From assembly GCF_014155765.1 (NCBI RefSeq), contig NZ_SCKT01000002.1, forward strand, positions 646,165 through 710,164: 64,000 nucleotides of DNA. The letters are read 5' to 3'. Each line of letters begins with the position of its first letter. The first letter of the stretch is position 1. Origin of the DNA: Pantoea dispersa. GTDB taxonomy: Bacteria; Pseudomonadota; Gammaproteobacteria; Enterobacterales; Enterobacteriaceae. Shown here piece after piece: positions 19,909 to 27,431 of the stretch. The notes below the pieces were generated by a model, which ran no database searches, was not told the DNA's origin, and saw only the letters and a program-made list of their open reading frames with translations. The translations under genes and the position numbers were made by a program.

Positions 19909-21348
19909 TTAGTTTGCGCTGACCGGCTTTGCCGCTTCCGACTTACCGGGGCGCGGCGCGGTCTCCGTCACCGGAATATCTTCAAAGCCAAGAATCAGCG
20001 TCAGGATGAACGACAGCACCACTGACAGCACCATCACGCCAGCCACCCAGACGATGCTCATCGGGTTGGTGGGATCGAAAAACTGGACGCTGGTAAACAG
20101 GCCCGGTGAGGCCATCGAGTGGCTGGCGAGGCCGCCAATGCCGGCCACCGCACCACAGATAAAGCCGCTGATCAGGCTGGCAATCAGCGGACGTTTCAGG
20201 CGCACCGCCACGCCGTACAGCGCCGGTTCGGAAATGCCGGCGACGATGGCGGAAGCTGCCGCCGCGAACGCCGTCTGCCGCAGTTCCGGATTTTTGGTTT
20301 TGAACGCCACCGCCAGCGATGAGCCGCCCAGTGACAGGTTGGCGCCAATTTCCGACGGCATTACCATGCCTTCTTTGCCGGTCTCAGCGATGGTCTGAAT
20401 AATGGTCGGGGTAAACACGCGATGCATGCCGGTCATCACCAGCAGCGGCCACAGCCCGCCCATGATCGCCACCGACAGCCAGCCGAGATAACCGTGAATG
20501 GTATACACCAGCGCCGAAATACCGCTACCTATCCAGATACCGAGCGGGCCAATAAAGACGATGGCGATGGGGGCTGCAATCAGCACAATCAGCATCGGTT
20601 TAAGGAAGTTTTTGGTTACCGCCGGGGTAAAGCGATCGACCCAGTATTCGATGTGCGACAGAATCCACGTCATCACCAGCGCGGGGATCACCGTGTAGGT
20701 GTATTTCACCGCGGTGACCGGCACCGAGGCGAATTCCACTACCTGACCCTGCGCCGCTTTGGCCATCAGGTCGATAAAATTGGGATGCACCAGCACGCCG
20801 GCAATGGCAATCGCCAGCGACATATTGGTTTTAAATTTCAGCGCTGCCGAAGCCGCCACCATCACCGGCAGGAAGAAGAAGGCGCCATCACCAATCACAT
20901 TCAGGATGATCAGCGTCGACGAGCCTTTGGGCAGCACGCCGCTCATCTCCAGCATCATCGCCAGCAGTTTCACCATCGATCCGCCAATGATCGCCGGGAT
21001 CAGCGGTGACATGGTGCCGACCAGCGCATCGAGAATGCCCGCGCCGATACTGTGCAGCGTGATTTTCCGTTTCACCGGCGCGCTGCCGCTGTTGCCCGGC
21101 GTGCCAAGTTTCATCACTTCCTGAAAGGCGAGATTGACGTTGTTGCCGATGATCACCTGACACTGGCTGTCGGTGTGCACCACGCCCATCACGCCGGGAA
21201 TAGCTTTCAGTGTGGCGTTGTCGACGCGCGCGCTGTCTTTCACCACGAAGCGCAGGCGTGTCATGCAGTGGGTAACGGCTTCAATATTCTCTAATCCGCC
21301 GAGCGAGGCCACAATGGCTCGTGCGGCGTCAGCGTAGTTGGTCGCCAT
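19909..21348 (-). CDS. ascF: PTS beta-glucoside-specific EIIBC component AscF
   Basis: Inner-membrane permease that imports and phosphorylates beta-glucosides (arbutin, salicin, cellobiose in E. coli). 479 residues: EIIB with the phosphorylated Cys28 in EAVTHCMTRLRF, then a ten-helix EIIC domain (GAGILDALVGTMSPLIPAIIG, HRVFTPTIIQTIAETG). It lacks the EIIA domain that BglF carries, so it depends on an EIIA from elsewhere, as AscF does. First gene of ascFB with ascG-type operator upstream. Confidence 0.92.
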   Translation of the reverse strand: MATNYADAARAIVASLGGLENIEAVTHCMTRLRFVVKDSARVDNATLKAIPGVMGVVHTDSQCQVIIGNNVNLAFQEVMKLGTPGNSGSAPVKRKITLHSIGAGILDALVGTMSPLIPAIIGGSMVKLLAMMLEMSGVLPKGSSTLIILNVIGDGAFFFLPVMVAASAALKFKTNMSLAIAIAGVLVHPNFIDLMAKAAQGQVVEFASVPVTAVKYTYTVIPALVMTWILSHIEYWVDRFTPAVTKNFLKPMLIVLIAAPIAIVFIGPLGIWIGSGISALVYTIHGYLGWLSVAIMGGLWPLLVMTGMHRVFTPTIIQTIAETGKEGMVMPSEIGANLSLGGSSLAVAFKTKNPELRQTAFAAAASAIVAGISEPALYGVAVRLKRPLIASLISGFICGAVAGIGGLASHSMASPGLFTSVQFFDPTNPMSIVWVAGVMVLSVVLSFILTLILGFEDIPVTETAPRPGKSEAAKPVSAN

Positions 21349-21414
21349 GAATGTTTGTCTCTGATTGTAGGGTAGAGGAAACGTCGGTTTCGTCTGGCTG
21401 TTATGTGTTCATGA

Positions 21415-21426
21415 GAAACCGGTTTC
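21415..21426. promoter_or_regulatory. AscG operator
   Basis: GAAACCGGTTTC is a perfect 12-bp palindrome 66 bp upstream of ascF, in the gap shared with ascG. It equals the core of the E. coli AscG operator (TGAAACCGGTTTCA). A second, looser inverted repeat (GAAAC, 4 nt, GTTTC) lies at 21378-21391, 29 bp from ascF. Confidence 0.82.
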
Positions 21427-21611
21427 ACAAAATCATGAACAGGAGCATTCATTCAGACAAGAAAAATCGCTATTCTCGTTTTAATTTTGTGATGTTGATC
21501 GGCTGGCGTACGGCAGGATCTTCACCTGCAGGCGCAGGGCGACAAGAAAATTCCCCGTCTTATTCATCGCTTAGGTACACTGAGGCGATGAGCAGCGAAG
21601 CAGAGTGAAGC

Positions 21612-22631
21612 ATGGCAACCATACTTGAGGTGGCAAAAAAGGCCGGCGTGTCAAAAGCGACGGTGTCGCGCGTGTTGTCCGGCAACGGCTACGTCAGCCA
21701 GGAGAAGCGCGATCGGGTGTACCAGGCGATTGCCGAGACCGGCTTCCGGCCGAATTTGCTGGCGCGCAATCTGGCGACTAAATCCAGCCAGACCATCGGC
21801 CTGGTGATCACCAACACGCTGTATACCGGCAGCTATTTCAGTGAAATGATGCAGCATTCGGCGCGCATTCTTGAGCAGCAGGGCCGTCAGCTACTGCTGG
21901 TGGACGGCAAACACAGCGCCGAAGAGGAGCGTGCGGCGATTCAGTTTCTGCTCGATCTGCGCTGCGATGGCGTGATCATCTATCCGCGTTTTCTTACCAT
22001 CGATGAGATGGACAGCATCATTGCCCAGCACCGCCATCCGATTCTGGTGATCAACCGGCGGCTGCGTCAGCACGACAGTTACTGCATCTACTCCGATCAG
22101 CAGCGCACCAGCGCCGAGGCGGTGGCGCAGCTGATTGCGCTCGGCCATCGCGATATCGCTTTTATCACCGGATCGCTCGACTCGCCGACCGGGCGCGAGC
22201 GGCTGGCGGGTTATCACGCGGCACTGGCGCAGCATCAGCTGGTGGCGGATGACGCACTGGTAGTGGAAGGCAAATGGCAGGCGCAGCAAGGGGCAGCGGC
22301 AGTAGAAACGCTGCTGGCGCGTGGTAAACCGTTCAGCGCGCTGGTCGCCAGTAACGATGAGATGGCGGTGGGCGCGCTGAAAGCGCTGGCGGCGCATAAC
22401 ATCCGCGTGCCGCAGCAGGTGGCGGTGCTGGGTTTCGACGATATACCGCTGGCGCCCTATACCATTCCGGCGCTGGCCAGCGTGCGCATGCCGGTGACCG
22501 GCATGATCGAGGAGACCATTGAACGGCTGGTGTCGATGCTCGACGGCGGCGAAATGCGTAACCGCAAAACCTTTGCCGGCGAGCTGATTCTGCGCGAATC
22601 TATCGGTCCCGGCCCGTTTTATCCTGGCTGA
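21612..22631 (+). CDS. ascG: LacI-family repressor AscG
   Basis: Repressor of ascFB. 339 residues, resembling E. coli AscG along its whole length: the headpiece ILEVAKKAGVSKATVSRVLSGNGYVSQEKRDRV, the hinge region RNLATKSSQTIGLVITNTLYTGSYFSEMM, and LLVDGKHSAEEERAAIQFLLDLRCDGVIIYPRF in the core. An operator fitting this headpiece lies upstream. It ends 2 bp from the convergent GntR gene. Confidence 0.93.
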   Translation: MATILEVAKKAGVSKATVSRVLSGNGYVSQEKRDRVYQAIAETGFRPNLLARNLATKSSQTIGLVITNTLYTGSYFSEMMQHSARILEQQGRQLLLVDGKHSAEEERAAIQFLLDLRCDGVIIYPRFLTIDEMDSIIAQHRHPILVINRRLRQHDSYCIYSDQQRTSAEAVAQLIALGHRDIAFITGSLDSPTGRERLAGYHAALAQHQLVADDALVVEGKWQAQQGAAAVETLLARGKPFSALVASNDEMAVGALKALAAHNIRVPQQVAVLGFDDIPLAPYTIPALASVRMPVTGMIEETIERLVSMLDGGEMRNRKTFAGELILRESIGPGPFYPG

Positions 22632-22633
22632 AA

Positions 22634-23308
22634 TCAGGCGTTCAGCAGCGCCTGCTTAAACGAATAGATGTGCACGCGCGCGGCGTCTTCTGCCCGTGTT
22701 ACATCACCCTGCGCCAGCGCCGCAATGATTGCGTCATGCTCGGCGATCACCTCCTGCATGTGCTGCGCGCTCGACAGCGTGGTTGCCCAGAAGCGCTGCG
22801 CCTGGGCGTGAATGATGCTGAGAATATCTGACAGACGACCGTTGCCGGCGATGTCAGCCAGCACCTGATGAAACTCGCGGTCCAGCAGCATCATCTGCTC
22901 ACGATCGCGCGCCACGCTGGCGGCGGCGATGCGCTGATTCAGCGCCTGTAGCTGGGCAATCTGCGCCGGATTCACGCGCTGCGTCGCCAGCCGCAGGCAC
23001 AGCGCTTCATTTACCAGCCGCACTTCAATCAGCTCCAGCGCATCGTCAATCGACAGCGGTGCCACCATCACCCCTTTACGCGGGATAATCTGCAGTAACC
23101 CTTCGGTCGCCAGCCGATGTACTGCCTGGTTAACCGGCGTGCGGCCCATTGCCAGATCCTCCATCACCTGCGCGGTATTGAGATATTCACCTGGCTTATA
23201 GCGCAGCGTAATCAGGCGATGCCTGAACGCCAGATAGGCCTGTTCATTCAATGAAACGCTTTTTTGTCCGGCCTGTGACTTCACATTTTCAGCAACTGAA
23301 TCACTCAT
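22634..23308 (-). CDS. GntR-family regulator with FCD domain
   Basis: Predicted ligand-responsive repressor of the divergent DUF2848/amidase operon. 224 residues from ATG 23308 (AAGGA upstream; the frame is open 31 codons further without a good site). N-terminal winged helix: AYLAFRHRLITLRYKPGEYLNTAQVMEDLAMGRTPVNQAVHRLATEGLLQIIPRKG. The C-terminal all-helical FCD domain has metal-binding-type Asp and His in LLDREFHQVLADIAGN and VIAEHDAIIAALAQGD, ending EDAARVHIYSFK. The ligand is unknown. Confidence 0.88.
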   Translation of the reverse strand: MSDSVAENVKSQAGQKSVSLNEQAYLAFRHRLITLRYKPGEYLNTAQVMEDLAMGRTPVNQAVHRLATEGLLQIIPRKGVMVAPLSIDDALELIEVRLVNEALCLRLATQRVNPAQIAQLQALNQRIAAASVARDREQMMLLDREFHQVLADIAGNGRLSDILSIIHAQAQRFWATTLSSAQHMQEVIAEHDAIIAALAQGDVTRAEDAARVHIYSFKQALLNA

Positions 23309-23383
23309 CACGCAGATCCTTATTGGGGTACTGAGACATCTTACACAAAAACCTGGCATGAAAATGGCTATATTGAAATTGCA

Positions 23384-23395
23384 GTGAAATTTCAC
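23384..23395. promoter_or_regulatory. Candidate GntR operator
   Basis: GTGAAATTTCAC, a perfect 12-bp palindrome 27 bp upstream of the DUF2848 gene and 75 bp upstream of the GntR gene, with a related half (TTGAAATT) just before it. Position suits an operator shared by the divergent genes. Confidence 0.55.
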
Positions 23396-23422
23396 ACGCA
23401 TTTTTCATCAGGAGATCGTCGC

Positions 23423-24103
23423 ATGCATTTACGCTTTACAACCGACTCACAAGCCGCCCCGGTGCTGGATGTCGACATTAAGCAGCTGGTCATTGCCGGA
23501 TGGGTTGGCCGCGACCAGGCGGCGGTGCTGCACCATATCAGGGAGCTGGAGGCGCTGGGCGTGCCCGCACCTGGTGCAGTCCCGCTGTTTTATCGCGTAG
23601 CCACCCAGCAGCTGGCGCAGCACAGCCCGCTGGAAGTGGTGGGCGAGCAAACCTCCGGCGAAGCCGAGCCGTTTGTGTTTTTCCATCGCGGCGAATACTG
23701 GGTGTCGCTGATTTCCGATCACACCGACCGTCACCTGGAAACCTTCAGCGTGGCACTGTCGAAGCAGGCCTGCGTTAAGCCGGTCGCCGGTCATGCGTGG
23801 CGTATGGCAGAGGTTGATCCGCACTGGGATCGGCTGGAGCTGCGCGCGTGGATCAAAGTCAACGGCGACTGGGTGACTTATCAGCAGGGCACGCTCGACT
23901 CTCTGCTCACGCCGATGGATCTGCTGGCGCGCTACTTCGGCGGTCGCCCGGTCAGCGAAGGCTTTGCGATGTCATGCGGCACGTTGAGCGCGATCGGCGG
24001 CATCCGTCCGGCCAGCGAGTTCCGCATGGCGCTGCACGATCCGCTGCTGAATCGCACGCTGGAACACCACTATGTCACCGGCACGCTGCCGGTGATTGCC
24101 TGA
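23423..24103 (+). CDS. DUF2848 protein (fumarylacetoacetate-hydrolase-like fold)
   Basis: 226 residues of the DUF2848 family, related to the fumarylacetoacetate hydrolase fold; no reaction is firmly assigned. Visible: LVIAGWVGRDQAAVLHHIRELEALGVPAPGAVPLFYRV at the start, FVFFHRGEYWVSLISDHTDRHLE with acidic and His residues, and YFGGRPVSEGFAMSCGTLSAIGGIRP near the end. ATG 23423 was chosen over the earlier ATG because CAGGAG is 8 nt before it. First gene of an operon with amidase, ferredoxin-fold protein and MFS transporter; probably acts on a small keto acid or amide breakdown product (inference). Confidence 0.83.
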   Translation: MHLRFTTDSQAAPVLDVDIKQLVIAGWVGRDQAAVLHHIRELEALGVPAPGAVPLFYRVATQQLAQHSPLEVVGEQTSGEAEPFVFFHRGEYWVSLISDHTDRHLETFSVALSKQACVKPVAGHAWRMAEVDPHWDRLELRAWIKVNGDWVTYQQGTLDSLLTPMDLLARYFGGRPVSEGFAMSCGTLSAIGGIRPASEFRMALHDPLLNRTLEHHYVTGTLPVIA

Positions 24104-24113
24104 GGAGACGCGT

Positions 24114-25457
24114 ATGACCACCTTATGGCAGGCGAGCCAGCAACTGCGCGCCGGAGACCTCACCGCAAGCGCCGCGACGCAACAGGCACTACGCGCCGCT
24201 GAGCAGCCATCGGGCGAAGGCGCACGCGTGTTTACGCGGACCTGCGCCGACAGCGCCGTTCAGCAGGCGCAGCAGGCTGATGCGCGCTGGCAACAGCAGC
24301 AGCCGCGCAGCCCGATTGATGGACTGCCAGTCAGCATCAAAGACCTGTTTGATGTGGCGGGCGAACCCACCTGCGCCGGATCGCGCGTGCTGGCGGATGC
24401 GCCGCCCGCCGCGCGCGACGCGCATATCGTGCAGCAGCTGAAACAGGCCGGTGCCGCTATCGTCGGCAAAACCAACATGACCGAGTTCGCTTTTTCCGGG
24501 CTCGGTATTAATCCGCACTACGGCACGCCGGCTAACCCATGGCAGCGCGGCGAAAAACGCATTCCCGGCGGTTCTTCATCCGGCGCGGCGGTGGCGGTGG
24601 CCGACGGCATGTGCCTCGCGGCGGTCGGCACGGACACCGGCGGCTCGGTGCGGATACCGGCGGCGCTGTGTGGGCTGACCGGCTTCAAACCCAGCGCCAG
24701 CCGCATCAATCAGGCCGGCACGCTACCGTTATCGGCGGCACTCGACAGTATTGGCGTAATTGCCCATGACGTGCGCAGCTGCTGGCTGCTCGACAGCGTC
24801 ATCGCCGATCGGCCTTTGCCGCTGACAGAGCGTGATATCAAGCGGGCGCACTTTGCGATTCCACAGACCCGGGTGCTGGACGGGCTGGATCTCGCGGTCA
24901 GCCAGGCGTGGCACCACGCGCTGGCACAGCTGCGCGCGCAAGGTGCCACGCTCACCGAGCTGCCGCTGTCTGAACTGGCAGAACTGGAAACCATGAACGC
25001 CCGTGGCGGCATCACCGCCTGGGAAGCCTGGCAGTGGCATCAGTCGCTGCTGCAGTCGCACGCGACGGGTTATGACCCGCAGGTGCGGATGCGCATTGAG
25101 CGCGGCGCGTTGCTGAATGAGACCGACGCACAACTGTTGTATCAGCAGCGCGCCGACTGGCGGCAGCGGGTGGAGCAGGCGGTGGCACCGTTCGATGGCC
25201 TGTTGCTGCCCACCGTGCCGCTGATTGCGCCGACCATCGCCGAACTCGACGACCCGGAGCGCTATCGCCAGGTCAACCTGCTGATGCTGCGCAACACCAG
25301 CGTGATCAACATGCTGGACGGCTGCGCCATCTCCCTGCCTTGTCATCAGCCCGGCAGTGCGCCGGTGGGTCTGATGCTGGCCGCCACCCATGGCCACGAT
25401 GCCGCGCTGCTCAGCTGGGCGCTGGCGCTTGAATCCATCCTGCAACGGAGTCTCTGA
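24114..25457 (+). CDS. Amidase (amidase signature family)
   Basis: Hydrolyses a carboxamide or related C-N bond in the cytoplasm. 447 residues with the Ser-cisSer-Lys triad: K76 in LPVSIKDLFDV, Ser154 in PGGSSSGAA and S178 in GTDTGGSVRIP. GAGGAGACGCGT precedes the ATG; 10 bp after the DUF2848 gene. It carries no GatA-type tRNA-amidotransferase context, so a catabolic amidase is more likely. The C-terminal half, which sets the substrate, is not one I recognise. Confidence 0.9.
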   Translation: MTTLWQASQQLRAGDLTASAATQQALRAAEQPSGEGARVFTRTCADSAVQQAQQADARWQQQQPRSPIDGLPVSIKDLFDVAGEPTCAGSRVLADAPPAARDAHIVQQLKQAGAAIVGKTNMTEFAFSGLGINPHYGTPANPWQRGEKRIPGGSSSGAAVAVADGMCLAAVGTDTGGSVRIPAALCGLTGFKPSASRINQAGTLPLSAALDSIGVIAHDVRSCWLLDSVIADRPLPLTERDIKRAHFAIPQTRVLDGLDLAVSQAWHHALAQLRAQGATLTELPLSELAELETMNARGGITAWEAWQWHQSLLQSHATGYDPQVRMRIERGALLNETDAQLLYQQRADWRQRVEQAVAPFDGLLLPTVPLIAPTIAELDDPERYRQVNLLMLRNTSVINMLDGCAISLPCHQPGSAPVGLMLAATHGHDAALLSWALALESILQRSL

Positions 25458-25459
25458 AA

Positions 25460-26101
25460 ATGACACATCCTCACGGCATGCTGTTTGTCGCCACCAACGT
25501 CGCCGCTGAAAACGAAGCTGATTTCAATCAATGGTATGACCATGAACATGTCGCCGAGCGCGTCGCCATTGACGGCTTTCTCAGCGGCACGCGCTATCAG
25601 GCGCTGGATGCTGAACGCAAGTACCTCGGACTGTATGAAACCCGCTCGCTGGAAACCTTCACCAGCGCCGATTACTACGCCGCCTTCACGCGCCAGACGC
25701 CTTGGTCGGTAAAAAACCTGGAGCGGATGATCAAACCGATGCGCCGCGTGTGCGCCATCACTCAGCAGCACGGTCAGGGCAGCGGCAGCCACCTTGCGGT
25801 GCTGACGCTACAGGCTGGCATTGAAACTGCAACGCTCAACGCCTGGCAGCAGCAGGTTGCTACGGTGCCGGGCTATATCGCCTCGCGCTTACTTACGCCG
25901 GACACCACGCTGAGCACGCCGCTGCCTCAGGAAGATCGGGCGCAGCGCGCCATGCAGCCGATGCTGCTGCTCAGCTGTTCGTGCGCCGATGCCTGCCAGA
26001 CACTGGCGGCCGCCGCGTCACAGGCGCTCAATGCCCGCGCTGAATTTTATGCGCTCAGCTGGCAGCTCACTAAACAGGAGATGGCTCATGGCGAATACTG
26101 A
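25460..26101 (+). CDS. Dimeric ferredoxin-fold protein, function unknown
   Basis: 213 residues with an EthD/DUF4286-like N-terminal half: GMLFVATNVAAENEADFNQWYDHEHVAERV, where the WYDHEH motif is typical of small dimeric alpha+beta barrel proteins that act on hydrophobic or acidic metabolites. The second half (LAVLTLQAGIETATLNAWQQQV) looks like a degenerate second copy of the fold. Its ATG is 2 bp after the amidase stop and its end overlaps the MFS gene by 14 bp, so it belongs to this operon. Confidence 0.7.
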   Translation: MTHPHGMLFVATNVAAENEADFNQWYDHEHVAERVAIDGFLSGTRYQALDAERKYLGLYETRSLETFTSADYYAAFTRQTPWSVKNLERMIKPMRRVCAITQQHGQGSGSHLAVLTLQAGIETATLNAWQQQVATVPGYIASRLLTPDTTLSTPLPQEDRAQRAMQPMLLLSCSCADACQTLAAAASQALNARAEFYALSWQLTKQEMAHGEY

Positions 26102-27401
26102 TTCTACTCTGCCGCACGCCGCGCGTGCCGCAGCAGGGAAAACCCACACCGGCCGTCTTGCCGCGGCCAGCTCCATCGGCACCGCGCTGGAGTGGTACGA
26201 CTTTACCGTTTACAACATCATGGCGGCGCTGGTGTTTAACCATGTGTTTTTCCCCAGCTTCGATCCGCTGGTCGGGACCATTCTGGCGTTTTCAACTTAC
26301 GCGGTCGGTTATGTATCACGTCCGGTGGGTGGTTTTATCTTTGGCCATCTCGGGGATGTCGCCGGACGCAAGGCGGTCTTGATCACCACGCTGGTGATCA
26401 TGGGCGTGACCACGGCGCTGATGGGCATGCTGCCCGGATATGCGCTGTGGGGCATCTGGAGCCCGATTCTGCTGGTGGCGCTGCGCTTTGTGCAGGGCAT
26501 CGCGCTGGGCGGCGAATGGGCCGGCGCGGTGTTGCTCTCCATGGAGCACGGCGAAGCCAGTAAGCGCGGGCGTAACGCCTCGTTCGCCCAAGTCGGGCCT
26601 TCCTGCGGTACGCTGATTGGCACCGGCTTTATCACTTTAGTGACGTTGTCACTCAGCGGCGAACAGTTTCAGGAGTGGGGCTGGCGCATCCCGTTCCTGC
26701 TCAGTCTGCTGCTGGTGATGTTTGGCCTGTGGCTGCGGCGTGGCGTGGAAGAAACCCCGACTTTCGTGGCGATGCAGCAGGCGGAGAAAACCAGCCACTC
26801 GCCGCTGAAAGAGGTGTTCCTGCGCTATCCACGTGAACTGCTGATCGCCGGCGGCTCGCGCATCGGCTCTGACGTGCTGTACGCGCTGGTGGTGGTGTTC
26901 ACCCTGACATACGTCACCACCGTGTTACAGCTGCCGCGTCCGCTGGCGCTGATGGCGACGATGGTCGGCGCGATTGGCAACGCGTTGACGGTGCCGCTGT
27001 TTGGCGCGCTGTCCGACCGCCTCGGCCGCCGTCCGGTGTACATTGCCGGCGCGCTGCTGGCTATTGTCTGGTCGTTTGTGTTTTTTGTCCTGCTCGACAG
27101 CACTCAGCCGTGGCTGATTGTGCTGGCGGTGGTGATTGGCCTGCTGATTCACGCCATGATGTACGGTCCGCAGGCGGCGTTTGTCACCGAGCAGTTCCCG
27201 AGTCACGTGCGCTATGCCGGTTCGTCACTGGCCTATACGCTGGCTGGCATTATCGGCGGCGGTTTTGCTCCGCTGATCATTACCTCGCTGTACAAAGAAC
27301 TGGGCAGCACGCTGTGGGTGTCGCTGTATGTGACGCTGGCGCTGGCGATCACGCTGTTTGCCTTATGGAAAGCCAAAGAAACCGCGCACCAGTCGCTGTA
27401 A
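26088..27401 (+). CDS. MFS transporter, metabolite:H+ symporter family (ShiA/ProP-like)
   Basis: Probable uptake of the acid or amide degraded by the upstream enzymes. 437 residues with twelve predicted membrane segments and MHS hallmarks: SSIGTALEWYDFTVYN at helix 1, GFIFGHLGDVAGRKAVLI between helices 2 and 3, and ALSDRLGRRPVYI after helix 7. ATG 26088 was chosen because AACAGGAG is 8 nt before it. Last gene of the GntR-linked operon. Confidence 0.9.
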   Translation: MANTDSTLPHAARAAAGKTHTGRLAAASSIGTALEWYDFTVYNIMAALVFNHVFFPSFDPLVGTILAFSTYAVGYVSRPVGGFIFGHLGDVAGRKAVLITTLVIMGVTTALMGMLPGYALWGIWSPILLVALRFVQGIALGGEWAGAVLLSMEHGEASKRGRNASFAQVGPSCGTLIGTGFITLVTLSLSGEQFQEWGWRIPFLLSLLLVMFGLWLRRGVEETPTFVAMQQAEKTSHSPLKEVFLRYPRELLIAGGSRIGSDVLYALVVVFTLTYVTTVLQLPRPLALMATMVGAIGNALTVPLFGALSDRLGRRPVYIAGALLAIVWSFVFFVLLDSTQPWLIVLAVVIGLLIHAMMYGPQAAFVTEQFPSHVRYAGSSLAYTLAGIIGGGFAPLIITSLYKELGSTLWVSLYVTLALAITLFALWKAKETAHQSL

Positions 27402-27409
27402 TCACCTCT

Positions 27410-27430
27410 GGCGAAGGATCGCCACCTTTT
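27410..27430 (+). terminator. Weak terminator after MFS gene
   Basis: GGCGA, loop AGGA, TCGCC, then ACCTTTTATT. The 5-bp stem is short; it sits in the 30-bp gap before the convergent GGDEF-EAL gene. Confidence 0.45.
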
Positions 27431-27431
27431 A

